Shown: positions 47,798 to 57,950 of the stretch, piece after piece | Layout of the letters: every line of letters starts with the position of its first letter | Position numbering within the stretch: the first letter of the stretch is position 1 | The notes under the pieces: generated by a model | The model's database searches: none | Seen by the model: only the letters and a program-made list of their open reading frames with translations | Told to the model about the DNA's origin: nothing | Assembly (NCBI RefSeq): GCF_004341365.1 | Contig: NZ_SLXH01000014.1 | Location: 34,929-98,928, forward strand | Direction of reading: 5' to 3' | Source of the DNA: Simplicispira metamorpha | Lineage (GTDB): Bacteria > Pseudomonadota > Gammaproteobacteria > Burkholderiales > Burkholderiaceae_C | DNA: 64,000 bases | Position numbers and translations under genes: made by a program

Positions 47798-47853
47798 GGC
47801 ATGTTTTTTCGTGCGTCAACCAGTGCGCCAGGGGCCTGTGGGTCAGCCGCTAC

Positions 47854-47859
47854 TACAAT
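47854..47859 (+). promoter_or_regulatory. possible -10 box for bamE
   Basis: TACAAT in the 79-base fur-bamE gap, 17 bases before the first candidate bamE start. No clear -35. Confidence 0.3.
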
Positions 47860-47876
47860 GAAACGATCATAGCCCT

Positions 47877-48440
47877 ATGCCTTTGCCCATGTTCGCCCAA
47901 GTCCATTGCAGCGCCCGTTTGGGGCTTTTCGTGTTGTTGGGTGCCAGTTTGGCGGCCTGTGGCAGCCTTGATGGCGCCACAGACCGCTTGGCTAGCGTCG
48001 TCACGCCCTACAAGATTGACGTGGTGCAGGGCAACTTTGTCTCGCGCGAGCAAGTGCAGGCGCTGCAACCGGGCATGGGGCGCCAGCAAGTGCGCGACAT
48101 TCTGGGCACCCCCTTGATCACCAGCTTGTTCCACGCCGACCGCTGGGAGTATGTTTTTACGCTTAAGCGCCCGGGCACGCCAGTGCAGACACGCAAGCTC
48201 ACGGTGTACTTCCAGGGCGATACGTTCGAGCGCTTCGAGGGCGATGAAATGCCCTCTGAAAGCGAATTCGTGGCCACCCTGGAGAAAAACAAACCCCAGC
48301 GTGCCGTGCCCGTGCTGGAGGCCACCGAGGCCCAGCTGGCGCGCTTTCCTGCACCGTCCCCGAAGCCTGAAGCTGCGCCCGCGCTGCCCCAGTCAGCGCC
48401 CGCTACCAGCTACCCACCGCTGGAATCCCCAGGGCGCTGA
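47877..48440 (+). CDS. bamE: outer-membrane assembly factor BamE (OmlA/SmpA)
   Basis: A 187-residue lipoprotein of the BAM complex. Lipobox LAAC is followed by the BamE domain ([48 protein letters not shown]). A Pro/Ala-rich C-terminal extension (about residues 145-187) goes beyond the usual length. An in-frame ATG at 47889 is an equally good start. Confidence 0.95.
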   Translation: MPLPMFAQVHCSARLGLFVLLGASLAACGSLDGATDRLASVVTPYKIDVVQGNFVSREQVQALQPGMGRQQVRDILGTPLITSLFHADRWEYVFTLKRPGTPVQTRKLTVYFQGDTFERFEGDEMPSESEFVATLEKNKPQRAVPVLEATEAQLARFPAPSPKPEAAPALPQSAPATSYPPLESPGR

Positions 48441-48456
48441 GTCCTGATTTTTTCCT

Positions 48457-48481
48457 GCCGCTACTGCTGCGGCGCATTTTT
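48457..48481 (+). terminator. weak terminator-like hairpin after bamE
   Basis: GCCGC-TACTGCT-GCGGC, three bases, then TTTTT. Short stem. Confidence 0.4.
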
Positions 48482-48496
48482 CCGTACAAAAACGAC

Positions 48497-49333
48497 ATGA
48501 CCGCTACGACCTCTTCTGCCCCCTGTGTGGCACCTTACCGTGTGGCTGTTGCCGGTGCCAGCGGTCGCATGGGCCGCATGCTCATTGAGGCACTGCGTGC
48601 CAGCGACGATTGTGTGCTCAGCGGCGCGCTGGACATCCCTGATAGCCCCGCCATCGGCACCGATGCCACGGCTTTTCTGGGCCACACCAGCGGCGTCACC
48701 ATCACCAGCGACCTGCGCGCTGGCCTGGCCAACGCCGATGTGCTGATCGACTTCACCCGCCCCGAGGGCACGCTGGCGCATTTGCAGGTGTGTGCCGAGC
48801 TGGGCGTCAAGGCCGTCATCGGCACGACAGGATTTACGCCAGCGCAAAAAACCGAAATCACTGCGCTGGCGCAGCGCACCGCTTTGGTCATGGCGCCCAA
48901 CATGAGCGTGGGCGTCAACGTCACGCTGAAACTGCTGGAGATGGCGGCCAAGGCGCTGTCCACCGGCTACGACATTGAAATCATCGAGGCGCACCACCGC
49001 CACAAGGTCGATGCCCCCTCGGGCACCGCCCTGAAAATGGGTGAAGTCATTGCCGATGCCCTGGGGCGCGACCTGAAAGAGTGCGCCGTGTACGGGCGCG
49101 AGGGTGTGACGGGCGAGCGCGATCCTTCCACCATCGGTTTTGCCACTGTCCGCGGCGGCGATATCGTGGGCGACCACACCGTGCTGTTTGCCGGCACCGG
49201 CGAGCGCATCGAGATCACGCACAAGTCCTCCAGCCGCGCTACCTACGCCCAGGGCAGCCTGCGCGCCGTGCGCTTTTTGCACGCCCAGAAAACCGGCATG
49301 TTCGACATGTTCGACGTGCTCGGCCTGAACTGA
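48497..49333 (+). CDS. dapB: 4-hydroxy-tetrahydrodipicolinate reductase
   Basis: A 278-residue NAD(P)H enzyme of lysine/diaminopimelate synthesis. It has [18 protein letters not shown] (nucleotide binding), [42 protein letters not shown] (catalytic His and Lys) and [28 protein letters not shown]. Confidence 0.97.
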   Translation: MTATTSSAPCVAPYRVAVAGASGRMGRMLIEALRASDDCVLSGALDIPDSPAIGTDATAFLGHTSGVTITSDLRAGLANADVLIDFTRPEGTLAHLQVCAELGVKAVIGTTGFTPAQKTEITALAQRTALVMAPNMSVGVNVTLKLLEMAAKALSTGYDIEIIEAHHRHKVDAPSGTALKMGEVIADALGRDLKECAVYGREGVTGERDPSTIGFATVRGGDIVGDHTVLFAGTGERIEITHKSSSRATYAQGSLRAVRFLHAQKTGMFDMFDVLGLN

Positions 49334-49345
49334 TCTGGCACCCCC

Positions 49346-50047
49346 ATGGGCTTGCTGCACTGGCTGCGCCAAGGCGATGTGGTGGCACAGGCCACGGCGC
49401 TGTTGCTGCTGGCCATGTCGGTGGCCAGCTGGGTGGTGATTGCCTGGAAGGCGCTGCTCATGCGCCGCGCTCACGCGGACGTGGCCCGCTGCATGGCGGC
49501 GTTCTGGCAGGCGCCCCATCTGGAGGAGGCCCGTCGGCAGGTGGCCGTTTTTGACCGCGAAACCCTGGTGCTGCCGCTGGTGGCAGCGGCCCACGGGGTA
49601 GCGCAGGCACTGCCCGGCCCTGCGGTATCGGCACCCTCTACGGCCACCTTGGCGCAGGCGGGCAGCGTTGGCCAGCAACTCACGCGGGTGCTGCGCGATG
49701 CTCTGCACGCGGTGCTGGGCAAGCTGCAATGGGGCCAGGTGATGCTGGCCACCGTGGGCTCCACGGCGCCGTTTGTGGGGCTGCTGGGCACCGTGTGGGG
49801 CATCTACCACGCGCTCACGGCCATTGCCAGTGCGGGTCAGATCACCATCGATAAAGTGGCTGGCCCCGTGGGCGAGGCCCTCATCATGACCGCCGCCGGC
49901 CTGGCCGTGGCCATTCCGGCGGTGCTGGCCTACAACGTATTTGGCCGCCTGCTCGGGCGCATCGAGGCCGACCTCGAAGGCTTTGCCCGTGACCTGCGCG
50001 AACTGGTGCTGGACGCCGCCGCAACAGCAGCAGCGTCTGCGCCCTGA
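49346..50047 (+). CDS. ExbB/TolQ/MotA-type proton channel subunit
   Basis: A 233-residue inner-membrane protein with three helices and the family segment VGSTAPFVGLLGTVWGIYHA, then GPVGEALIMTAAGLAVAIPAV. With the next gene (ExbD/TolR type) it would form a proton-driven motor. No tonB, tolA or TonB-dependent receptor is nearby, so the energised partner is unknown. Weak ribosome binding site. Confidence 0.9.
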   Translation: MGLLHWLRQGDVVAQATALLLLAMSVASWVVIAWKALLMRRAHADVARCMAAFWQAPHLEEARRQVAVFDRETLVLPLVAAAHGVAQALPGPAVSAPSTATLAQAGSVGQQLTRVLRDALHAVLGKLQWGQVMLATVGSTAPFVGLLGTVWGIYHALTAIASAGQITIDKVAGPVGEALIMTAAGLAVAIPAVLAYNVFGRLLGRIEADLEGFARDLRELVLDAAATAAASAP

Positions 50048-50062
50048 GAGAGCACACCTGCC

Positions 50063-50503
50063 ATGGCTTTTGGCCGCCTGGAGCGCACCACCGCGCCGCA
50101 GCCCCTGAGCGACATCAACATGACGCCGCTCATTGATGTGATGTTGGTGCTGGTGGTCATCTTCATTCTCACCGCGCCGCTGCTGGCCAGTGCCATCCGG
50201 CTGGAGCTGCCGCGCACGGCAGGCGCCGCGCCGGGCAGTGCGGCGCAGTCCGTCACCGTCGTGCTGGACAAGGCCGGACAGGTGTTTGTGGATGGTGTGC
50301 CGCTCACGCAGGATGCCCTGGCCCAGCACCTGCAAGGCATCGCTGCCGCACAGCCTGGCACCGAGGTGCAACTGCGCGCCGATGCTGCCGTGCCGTATGG
50401 CCGCGTGGTCGAGATCATGGGCGCTGCCCACCAGGCCGGGCTGATGCGCATCGGCTTTGTGGCCGAACCCTCGTCGCCAGCCACCGGCTCGCCAGCGCCC
50501 TGA
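50063..50503 (+). CDS. ExbD/TolR-type subunit
   Basis: A 146-residue protein with one N-terminal membrane helix containing the key Asp ([18 protein letters not shown]) and a periplasmic domain. Only 15 bases after the ExbB-like gene. Confidence 0.92.
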   Translation: MAFGRLERTTAPQPLSDINMTPLIDVMLVLVVIFILTAPLLASAIRLELPRTAGAAPGSAAQSVTVVLDKAGQVFVDGVPLTQDALAQHLQGIAAAQPGTEVQLRADAAVPYGRVVEIMGAAHQAGLMRIGFVAEPSSPATGSPAP

Positions 50504-50528
50504 ACGCAGGCGCTGCGGTGCCAGCGCC

Positions 50529-50534
50529 TAAAAT
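50529..50534 (+). promoter_or_regulatory. possible -10 box for leuS
   Basis: TAAAAT, 52 bases before the leuS ATG; no clear -35. Confidence 0.25.
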
Positions 50535-50586
50535 CCCCGCCAGCGCAGCGGTTTGCGGCTGCATCTCACCTTTTCTCCGGGCTCCC

Positions 50587-53280
50587 ATGCAAGACAAATA
50601 CCAACACACCGAGGTCGAGCGCGCCGCGCAAGACCACTGGACGGCCAACGACGCCTACCGCGTGACGGAAGACCAGAACAAGAAGAAGTTCTACGCCTGC
50701 TCCATGCTGCCCTACCCCAGCGGCAAGCTGCACATGGGCCATGTGCGCAACTACACCATCAACGACATGCTCACGCGCCAGCTGCGCATGAACGGCTACA
50801 ACGTGCTCATGCCCATGGGCTGGGATGCCTTTGGCCTGCCCGCTGAAAACGCCGCCATGAAAAACGGCGTGCCACCCGCGCAGTGGACGTACGACAACAT
50901 CGCCTACATGAAAAAGCAGATGCAGGCGATGGGGCTGGCCGTGGACTGGAGCCGCGAGATCACCACCTGCGACCCCGATTACTACCGCTGGAACCAGTGG
51001 CTGTTTTTGAAGATGCTGGAAAAAGGCATCGCCTACCGCAAGACCCAGACCGTCAACTGGGACCCGGTCGATCAAACCGTGCTGGCCAATGAGCAGGTCA
51101 TCGACGGCAAGGGCTGGCGTACCGGCGCCACCGTGGAAAAGCGCGAAATCCCCGGCTACTACCTGAAGATCACCGACTACGCCGAAGAGCTGCTGGCCAA
51201 CGTTGCTGGCGACAAAATGCCCGGTTGGCCCGAGCGCGTGAAGTTGATGCAGGAAAACTGGATCGGCAAGAGCGAGGGCGTGCGCTTTGCTTTCCCGCAC
51301 GACATCCTGGGCGATGATGGCCAGCTCATCGGCGGCGGCAAGCTGTACGTGTTCACCACCCGCGCCGACACCCTCATGGGCGCCACCTTCTGCGCTGTGG
51401 CCCCCGAGCACCCGCTGGCCGCGCACGCCGCGCGCACCAACCACCGCCTGGCCGAGTTCATTGCCGAGTGCCAGCACGGCGGCACCACCGAGGCCGAACT
51501 GGCCACGCAAGAAAAGAAAGGCATGTCCGCCGACCTGTTCGTCAACCACCCCATCACCGGCGACCCGGTGGAAGTGTGGGTGGGCAACTACGTGCTGATG
51601 GGCTACGGCGACGGCGCCGTCATGGGCGTGCCCGCGCACGACGAGCGCGACTTTGCCTTTGCCCTGCAATACGGCCTGGAAATCAAACAGGTGGTGCATG
51701 TCGATGGCCAGACCTTTGACTACCTGCAATGGCAGGACTGGTACGCCGACAAGGAAAACGGCGTCACCATCAACTCCGACAGCTTCAGCGGCCTGGGCTA
51801 CCAAGAGGCCGTCAACGCCGTCACCCATGCCCTGGAAAAACTCGGCCTGGGCGAGAAAAAGACCACCTGGCGCCTGCGCGACTGGGGCGTTTCGCGCCAG
51901 CGCTACTGGGGCACGCCCATCCCCATCATCCACTGCGATGAACACGGCGCCGTGCCTGTGCCGGAAAAAGACCTGCCCGTGGTGCTGCCGCAAGACTGCA
52001 TCCCCGACGGCTCGGGCAACCCGCTGCACAAGCACGAAGGCTTCCATGCGGGCGTGACCTGCCCGGTGTGCGGCAAGCCTGCCCGGCGCGAAACCGACAC
52101 CATGGACACCTTTGTCGATAGCTCGTGGTACTTCATGCGCTATTGCGACCCGAAGAACGCCGAGGCCATGGTGGGCGCGGGCGCCGACTACTGGATGCCC
52201 ATGGACCAGTACATCGGCGGTATCGAGCACGCCATCCTGCACTTGCTGTACGCGCGTTTCTGGACGAAGGTGATGCGCGACCTGGGCCTGGTCAAGGTGG
52301 ACGAGCCCTTCACCAAGCTGCTCACCCAAGGCATGGTGCTCAACCACATCTACTCGCGCCGCACCGACAAGGGCGGCAAAGAGTATTTCTGGCCACATGA
52401 CGTGGAGCACGTGCTGGACGACGCGGGCAAAGTCATCGGTGCCAAGCTGAAAAACGCCGTGGACAGCGGTGGTGTGATGCTGCCCGTGGGCACGCCCATC
52501 GACTACGAGGGCGTGGGCACCATGTCCAAGTCGAAAAACAACGGCATCGACCCGCAAGAGCTGATCGAAAAATACGGCGCCGACACCGCGCGCCTGTACA
52601 CCATGTTCACCGCGCCGCCCGAGGCCACGCTGGAGTGGAACGACGCGGCCGTCGAAGGCAGCTACCGCTTTCTGCGCCGGGTATGGAACTTCGGCGTCAA
52701 GCTGTCTGCTATCGATAGCGTAGCTGCCAGCGCAAGTGTGGCGGGCGCTAGCGGCCTGAAAGACGTTGAATTTGGCAAAGAGGCCAAGGCCCTGCGGCTG
52801 GAGATCCACACCGTGCTCAAGCAGGTGGATTACGACTACCAGCGCATGCAGTACAACACCGTGGTGTCGGGTGCGATGAAGATGATCAACGCCCTCGAAG
52901 ACTTCAAGGCCATGGACTGCCCTGGTGGCGCCGTGGCACTGATCGAAGGCTTTGGCATCTTGCTGCGCTGCCTGTACCCGGCCACGCCGCACATCACGCA
53001 CCAACTCTGGAGCCAGTTGGGCTACGCCACGCACCTGGGCGATTTGCTGGATGCGCCCTGGCCGCAGGTCGATCCGCAGGCGCTGGTGCAGGACGAGATC
53101 GAGCTGATGCTGCAAGTCAACGGCAAGCTGCGTGGCTCGATTCTGGTGCCCGCCCAGGCCGACAAGGCGCAGATCGAGGCGCTGGCGCTGGCCAGCGAAG
53201 CCTTCACCAAGCAGGCTGCGGGTGCCGCGCCCAAGAAGGTGATCGTGGTGCCTGGCCGCCTCGTCAACGTGGTGGTCTGA
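50587..53280 (+). CDS. leuS: leucyl-tRNA synthetase
   Basis: An 897-residue class I synthetase. It has the HIGH-type motif [15 protein letters not shown] and the KMSKS-type motif [13 protein letters not shown]. The editing domain includes [25 protein letters not shown] zinc-type segment is present ([18 protein letters not shown]). Residues about 706-726, in the hinge to the anticodon-binding domain, are encoded by a dispersed repeat. The frame is open 23 codons upstream, but the ATG at 50587 matches family starts. First gene of leuS-lptE-holA. Confidence 0.97.
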   Translation: MQDKYQHTEVERAAQDHWTANDAYRVTEDQNKKKFYACSMLPYPSGKLHMGHVRNYTINDMLTRQLRMNGYNVLMPMGWDAFGLPAENAAMKNGVPPAQWTYDNIAYMKKQMQAMGLAVDWSREITTCDPDYYRWNQWLFLKMLEKGIAYRKTQTVNWDPVDQTVLANEQVIDGKGWRTGATVEKREIPGYYLKITDYAEELLANVAGDKMPGWPERVKLMQENWIGKSEGVRFAFPHDILGDDGQLIGGGKLYVFTTRADTLMGATFCAVAPEHPLAAHAARTNHRLAEFIAECQHGGTTEAELATQEKKGMSADLFVNHPITGDPVEVWVGNYVLMGYGDGAVMGVPAHDERDFAFALQYGLEIKQVVHVDGQTFDYLQWQDWYADKENGVTINSDSFSGLGYQEAVNAVTHALEKLGLGEKKTTWRLRDWGVSRQRYWGTPIPIIHCDEHGAVPVPEKDLPVVLPQDCIPDGSGNPLHKHEGFHAGVTCPVCGKPARRETDTMDTFVDSSWYFMRYCDPKNAEAMVGAGADYWMPMDQYIGGIEHAILHLLYARFWTKVMRDLGLVKVDEPFTKLLTQGMVLNHIYSRRTDKGGKEYFWPHDVEHVLDDAGKVIGAKLKNAVDSGGVMLPVGTPIDYEGVGTMSKSKNNGIDPQELIEKYGADTARLYTMFTAPPEATLEWNDAAVEGSYRFLRRVWNFGVKLSAIDSVAASASVAGASGLKDVEFGKEAKALRLEIHTVLKQVDYDYQRMQYNTVVSGAMKMINALEDFKAMDCPGGAVALIEGFGILLRCLYPATPHITHQLWSQLGYATHLGDLLDAPWPQVDPQALVQDEIELMLQVNGKLRGSILVPAQADKAQIEALALASEAFTKQAAGAAPKKVIVVPGRLVNVVV
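52703..52764 (+). repeat. dispersed palindromic repeat, copy 10 (inside leuS)
   Basis: CTGCTATCGATAGCGTAGCT, then GCCAGCGCAAG and GGGCGCTAGCGGCCTGAAAG. Read in frame as [17 protein letters not shown]. Confidence 0.75.
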
Positions 53281-53282
53281 GC

Positions 53283-53936
53283 ATGGCCCGCCGCCCCGCA
53301 ACCTTTTTTGCTGCTGGCGATAGCGCTGGCCCCGCAGCCTCTGCTGTGCCCGCGCCGGTGGGCCGTGGCGCGGCGGACGTGGGGGCCACCGCTGGTGCGG
53401 CTGTCGCCACGGCAGGTGCGGGCGCTGGCCTGCGCCGGCGCGCTTGGCTGGCACTGTGGCCAGCGCCGCTGGTGTTGGCAGGCTGTGGTTTTCGGCTGCG
53501 GGGGGCGCCGGAGTTTGCTTTTCGCTCGCTCTACATTGCAGCGGCGGGCGGCTCCCCGCTGGCACGCGAGCTGCAACGCACCCTGGAGAGCTCTGGCGGC
53601 GAACTGGTGGTGCTGCGCGATGCCGCCCAGTTGCCCCAGGCCGAGGCGGTGCTGGATTTGCTGGCCGAGCAGCACGAGCGCAGCGTGGTCGGCCTGAACG
53701 CCTCAGGCCAGGTGCGTGAATTGCAATTGCGCCTGCGCATCAAATTCCGGCTGCGCGGCCCCAACGGCCAAGAGTTGTTGCCCGAAACCGAGCTGCTGCA
53801 AACGCGCGACATCAGCTACAGCGAAACCATCGCCCTGGCCAAAGAGGCCGAAGAAGCGCTGCTTTACCGCAGCATGCAGACCGACCTGGTGCAGCAGCTC
53901 ATGCGCCGCCTGGCGGCGGTGCGCCCGGCGCCCTAG
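53283..53936 (+). CDS. lptE: LPS-assembly lipoprotein LptE
   Basis: A 217-residue partner of LptD in placing LPS in the outer membrane. The lipobox LAGC is at Cys68, followed by GFRLRGAPEFAFRSLYI, which is the family start of the mature protein. About 50 Ala/Gly-rich residues precede the signal-peptide core (LRRRAWLALWPAPLVL). The true start may therefore be an internal GTG such as 53379. The ATG at 53283 is two bases after the leuS stop. Confidence 0.9.
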   Translation: MARRPATFFAAGDSAGPAASAVPAPVGRGAADVGATAGAAVATAGAGAGLRRRAWLALWPAPLVLAGCGFRLRGAPEFAFRSLYIAAAGGSPLARELQRTLESSGGELVVLRDAAQLPQAEAVLDLLAEQHERSVVGLNASGQVRELQLRLRIKFRLRGPNGQELLPETELLQTRDISYSETIALAKEAEEALLYRSMQTDLVQQLMRRLAAVRPAP

Positions 53937-53945
53937 CCCTGCGCC

Positions 53946-55001
53946 ATGCACATCGCCCTGAACCAGCTCACCGCGCACCTGGCCAAAGGCCTGCGCCCGC
54001 TCTACACCCTGCACGGCGACGAGCCTTTGTTGCAGCAAGAGGCGGCCGATGCCATCCGCGTCGCCGCCCGCGCCCAGGGCTATACCGAGCGCACCACGTT
54101 TGTGGTGGCGGGCGCGCACTTTGACTGGAGCGCGGTGCTGGCCGCCGGGGGCTCCTTGAGCCTGTTTGCCGACAAGCAGATCGTCGAAATCCGCGTTCCC
54201 TCGGGCAAGCCGGGCAAAGACGGCAGCGCTGCGTTGCAGCACATCGCGCAGGCGGCGGCGGGCAACGACAGCACGCTCACGCTGGTGCTGCTGCCGCGCC
54301 TGGACAAGGCCACCAAAACCGGCGCCTGGTTTGCCGCACTGGAAAACAACGGCGCCACGGTGCAGATCGACCCCATCGAGCGCGCCCAGCTCCCGGCCTG
54401 GATTGCCCAGCGCCTGGCCGCGCAGGGCCAGCGCGTGGTGGCGGGCGAGGAAGGCCAGCGCACACTCACCTTTTTTGCCGACCGCGTGGAAGGCAACCTG
54501 CTGGCCGCGCACCAAGAGATTCAAAAGCTGGCGCTGCTCTACCCACCGGGCGAACTGGGCTGGGCGCAGGTCGAGGCGGCGGTGCTCAACGTGGCGCGCT
54601 ACGACGTGTTCAAACTGTCCGAGGCGGTGCTGGCGGGCCAGGTGCTGCGTGTGCAGCGCATGCTCGACGGCTTGCAGGCCGAGGGCGAGGCCGCCGTGCT
54701 GGTGCATTGGGCGCTGGCCGAAGACATCCGCGCCTTGAAGCGCGTGAAAGACGCCATGGTTGCGGGCAAACCGCTGCCCATGGCCCTGCGCGAAAACCGC
54801 GTCTGGGGCGCCAAAGAGCGCTTGTTCGAGCGCATCCTGCCCCGCGCCAGCGATGCCCAATTGGCACGCCTGCTGCAATCGGCGCACCTGGTGGACGGCA
54901 TCGTCAAAGGGCTGAAGGTGCCCGATTGGCCCCAGGAGCCCTGGCAGGCACTGCAACGGCTGGCGCTGCAATTGGGCAAAGTGGCCATGGCCGGGCGCTG
55001 A
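53946..55001 (+). CDS. holA: DNA polymerase III subunit delta
   Basis: A 351-residue clamp-loader subunit that opens the beta clamp. The start ([21 protein letters not shown]) is characteristic, followed by [37 protein letters not shown] and [24 protein letters not shown]. leuS-lptE-holA is the widespread order. Confidence 0.96.
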   Translation: MHIALNQLTAHLAKGLRPLYTLHGDEPLLQQEAADAIRVAARAQGYTERTTFVVAGAHFDWSAVLAAGGSLSLFADKQIVEIRVPSGKPGKDGSAALQHIAQAAAGNDSTLTLVLLPRLDKATKTGAWFAALENNGATVQIDPIERAQLPAWIAQRLAAQGQRVVAGEEGQRTLTFFADRVEGNLLAAHQEIQKLALLYPPGELGWAQVEAAVLNVARYDVFKLSEAVLAGQVLRVQRMLDGLQAEGEAAVLVHWALAEDIRALKRVKDAMVAGKPLPMALRENRVWGAKERLFERILPRASDAQLARLLQSAHLVDGIVKGLKVPDWPQEPWQALQRLALQLGKVAMAGR

Positions 55002-55038
55002 CCTGCCCAACCTGCGCCGTTCTGCCAGAATTGCGCCC

Positions 55039-56376
55039 ATGAACGCCCTCAACGTCACCGACTACATGCAGACCCTCGGTTTGCAGGCAAAAATGGCTTC
55101 GGCCCTGATGGCGCGTGCGCCAGCAGCTATCAAAAACAAAGCATTGAAGGCGCTGGCCCGGCTGCTGCGTGAGCAGACCGATGCGCTGCAAACCGACAAT
55201 GCCCGCGATCTGGAGCGCGCCATCGCTGCCGGGCTGGAAGCGCCCATGGTGGATCGCCTGCGCCTGACGCCCAAGGTGCTGGAAACCTGCGCCCAGGGCT
55301 GCGAGCAACTGGCCGCCATGCCCGACGTGATTGGCGAAATCATCGGCATGAAACAGCAGCCCAGCGGCATCCGCGTGGGCCAGATGCGCGTGCCGATTGG
55401 CGTGTTCGGCATGATTTACGAGAGCCGCCCCAACGTCACCATCGAGGCCGCCTCCTTGAGCATCAAGAGCGGCAACGCCTGCATTTTGCGTGGCGGCTCC
55501 GAGGCGATTGACTCCAACAAGGCGCTGGCCAAGCTGGTGCAGCAGGCGCTGGCCGAAGCGGGCCTGCCGCAAGAGGCGGTGCAACTGGTGCAGACCACCG
55601 ACCGCGAGGCCGTGGGCCAGCTCATCGCCATGCCCGCGTTTGTCGATGTGATCATTCCGCGCGGCGGCAAGGGCCTGATCGAGCGCATCAGCCGCGATGC
55701 CAAGGTGCCCGTCATCAAGCACCTGGACGGCAACTGCCACACCTATGTGGACGACCCCTGCGACATCGCCCTGGCCGTGCGCGTGACCGACAACGCCAAG
55801 ACCAGCAAGTACAGCCCCTGCAACGCCACCGAGAGCCTGCTGGTGGCGCGCGGCGTGGCTGCCGAATTTTTGCCGCAGATTGGCGCCATTTTTGCCGCCA
55901 AGGGCGTGGAGATGCGCTGCGATGCCGAGGCGGCACAGATTTTGCGGTCAAATCAGCCTCTAACGCCCGCTGGTCAAGCGCCAGTAGCTATCGAATCAGG
56001 AGCGATTGTGGCGGCGCTGCGCATTGTCAATGCCACCGAATCCGACTGGTCGGAGGAGTACCTGGCGCCCGTGATCAGCATCAAGGTGGTGGCCGGGCTG
56101 GATGAGGCGATTGCGCACATCAACCATTATTCGAGCCACCACACCGAGGCCATCCTCACCACCCACCACGTCCACGCGCAGCGCTTTTTGCGCGAGGTCG
56201 ATTCCAGCAGCGTCATGGTCAACACCAGCACGCGCTTTGCCGATGGCTTTGAGTACGGCCTGGGCGCGGAAATCGGCATCAGCACCGACAAGTTCCATGC
56301 GCGCGGCCCGGTGGGCATCGAGGGCCTGACCTCGCTCAAGTACGTGGTGCTGGGCGAGGGCGAAGTGCGCGGCTAG
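55039..56376 (+). CDS. proA: glutamate-5-semialdehyde dehydrogenase
   Basis: Gamma-glutamyl-phosphate reductase of proline synthesis, 445 residues. It has [43 protein letters not shown] (catalytic Cys), [26 protein letters not shown] and [20 protein letters not shown]. Two dispersed-repeat matches lie inside, at residues about 18-36 and 304-324. The second makes this part longer than the E. coli protein by my alignment from memory. Confidence 0.96.
   Translation: MNALNVTDYMQTLGLQAKMASALMARAPAAIKNKALKALARLLREQTDALQTDNARDLERAIAAGLEAPMVDRLRLTPKVLETCAQGCEQLAAMPDVIGEIIGMKQQPSGIRVGQMRVPIGVFGMIYESRPNVTIEAASLSIKSGNACILRGGSEAIDSNKALAKLVQQALAEAGLPQEAVQLVQTTDREAVGQLIAMPAFVDVIIPRGGKGLIERISRDAKVPVIKHLDGNCHTYVDDPCDIALAVRVTDNAKTSKYSPCNATESLLVARGVAAEFLPQIGAIFAAKGVEMRCDAEAAQILRSNQPLTPAGQAPVAIESGAIVAALRIVNATESDWSEEYLAPVISIKVVAGLDEAIAHINHYSSHHTEAILTTHHVHAQRFLREVDSSSVMVNTSTRFADGFEYGLGAEIGISTDKFHARGPVGIEGLTSLKYVVLGEGEVRG
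55090..55146 (-). repeat. dispersed palindromic repeat, copy 11 (inside proA, first, diverged)
   Basis: AAAATGGCTTCGGCC, then GCGCCAGCAGCTATCAAAAA and CAAAGCATTG. The core half is close, the other half diverged. The encoded peptide aligns with other ProA proteins without an obvious insertion, so this copy is the least certain. Confidence 0.45.
55948..56009 (-). repeat. dispersed palindromic repeat, copy 12 (inside proA, second)
   Basis: TCAAATCAGCCTCTAACGCC, then TCAAGCGCCAGTAGCTATCG and AATCAGGAGCGATTG. Both halves present, reverse orientation, read in frame as [19 protein letters not shown]. Confidence 0.75.
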
Positions 56377-56464
56377 CCGCACCCGGGCGCGCATCTGAGG
56401 GTTTGCCGCCACAGTCGCGCTGTAACACCTTGACGCACTGCGCGCGCCTGCCCATCATCGCGCC

Positions 56465-57925
56465 GTGAAAATCATCATTCTTGGGGCGGGCCGTGTGGGC
56501 CAAAGCGTGGCCGACAGCCTGGTGTCGGAGCGCAACGACATCACCGTTATCGACACCGATGCGCAGCGCCTGCGCGAGCTGGAGTCGCGCTTTGACCTGC
56601 GCGGTGTGGTGGGCAACGGCATTGATCCGGCGGTGCTGGCCGAGGCGGGCGCCCAGGACACCGACTTGCTCATCGCCTGCGCCGCCCAGGACGAAACCAA
56701 CCTGGTGTGCTGCAAGGTGGCGCAGCTCATGTTCAACGTGCCGGCGCGCATTGCGCGGGTGCGCTCGTCGGGCTTTGAGCAAGGCAGTGCGCTGGCTGGG
56801 CCGGAAGGGTTTGCTGTCAGCATCATCTGTCCCGAAGCTTCGCTGACGCGCTACATCGTCAAACTCATCGAGTACCCCGAAGCCATGCAGGTGCGCGAGT
56901 TTGCGGGCGGGCGCGCCTGCCTGGTGTCCACGCGCGCCATGGTGGGAGCGCCCATGGTGGGCCAGACCATTGGCCAGGTGCGTGTCAGCATGCCCGATGT
57001 GGCCTTGCGCCTGGTGGCCATTTACCGGCGTTTTCCCGAGGAGCCCGACCGCTTTGTACCGTGCAGTGCCACCACGCGCATTGAGCCTGGCGATGAGGTG
57101 TTCACACTGGCCGCGCGCGAGAACATTTCTCTGCTGCTGGCAGCCCTGCACCGCCGCGCAGACCAGCCCGCACGCCCGGTGCGCAGCATCATGATTGCCG
57201 GCGGTGGCGATGTTGGTCTGCGTTTGGCCAAGCAATTGGGCAGTGAGCCCGGGCGTTTTCACGTCAAACTGATTGAGGATGACCCGGCGCGCTGCATCGT
57301 GTTGGCATCGGCGCTGCCCGCCGATGTGCTGGTATTGCAAGGCGATGCCACCGACGAGAACATGCTGGAGGGAGAGAGCATTGAGGAGGTGGACTTCTTT
57401 CTGGCCCTCACCGATGACGATGAGAACAACATCATGTCCAGCCTGCTGGCCAAGCGCATGGGCGCGCGGCGCGTGCTGGCACTGATCAACCGGCGCAGCT
57501 ACGCCGATCTGATGCATGGCACGCAGATCGACATTGCGCTCTCGCCCGCGCAGGCCATGCTGGGCGAGCTGCTGGCCCATGTGCGCCAGGGCGATGTGCA
57601 GGCCGTGCACAGCCTGCGCCGGGGCGTGGCCGAGGCGCTGGAGATCGTGGCCCGGGGCGACCGCAAAAGCTCGCGCGTGATTGGGCGCAAAGTGACCGAT
57701 TTGCGCCTTCCCGAGAGCGTCCACATGGGCCTGATCGTGCGTGGCTTGCCCGAGCCGGGTGCTGCGCCACTGGCCGCACCGGCGCAGGCACTGCCGCCCC
57801 AGGTCATCATTCCGCGCAGCGATACGGTGATCGAGAGCAACGACCATGTGGTGTTTTTCCTGCCCAACAAACGCCTGGTGCGTGACGTGGAAAAGCTGTT
57901 CCGTGTCAGCGCCACGTTCTTCTGA
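56465..57925 (+). CDS. trkA: Trk K+ uptake regulatory subunit TrkA
   Basis: A 486-residue cytosolic peripheral protein with two NAD(H)-binding RCK domains, each with a GxGxxG motif (KIIILGAGRVGQSVADSL at 1; IMIAGGGDVGLRLAKQLG near 240), each followed by an RCK_C segment. GTG start at 56465. It regulates the TrkH channel encoded 25 bases downstream. Confidence 0.96.
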   Translation: MKIIILGAGRVGQSVADSLVSERNDITVIDTDAQRLRELESRFDLRGVVGNGIDPAVLAEAGAQDTDLLIACAAQDETNLVCCKVAQLMFNVPARIARVRSSGFEQGSALAGPEGFAVSIICPEASLTRYIVKLIEYPEAMQVREFAGGRACLVSTRAMVGAPMVGQTIGQVRVSMPDVALRLVAIYRRFPEEPDRFVPCSATTRIEPGDEVFTLAARENISLLLAALHRRADQPARPVRSIMIAGGGDVGLRLAKQLGSEPGRFHVKLIEDDPARCIVLASALPADVLVLQGDATDENMLEGESIEEVDFFLALTDDDENNIMSSLLAKRMGARRVLALINRRSYADLMHGTQIDIALSPAQAMLGELLAHVRQGDVQAVHSLRRGVAEALEIVARGDRKSSRVIGRKVTDLRLPESVHMGLIVRGLPEPGAAPLAAPAQALPPQVIIPRSDTVIESNDHVVFFLPNKRLVRDVEKLFRVSATFF

Positions 57926-57950
57926 TACCGCGCGCCTGCGCCCCCCCTCC

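Noticed and set aside
50566..53565. A 999-codon minus-strand open frame opposite leuS and lptE
   Set aside because: Shadow of leuS; composition (His, Val, Gly) typical of antisense reading of GC-rich genes.
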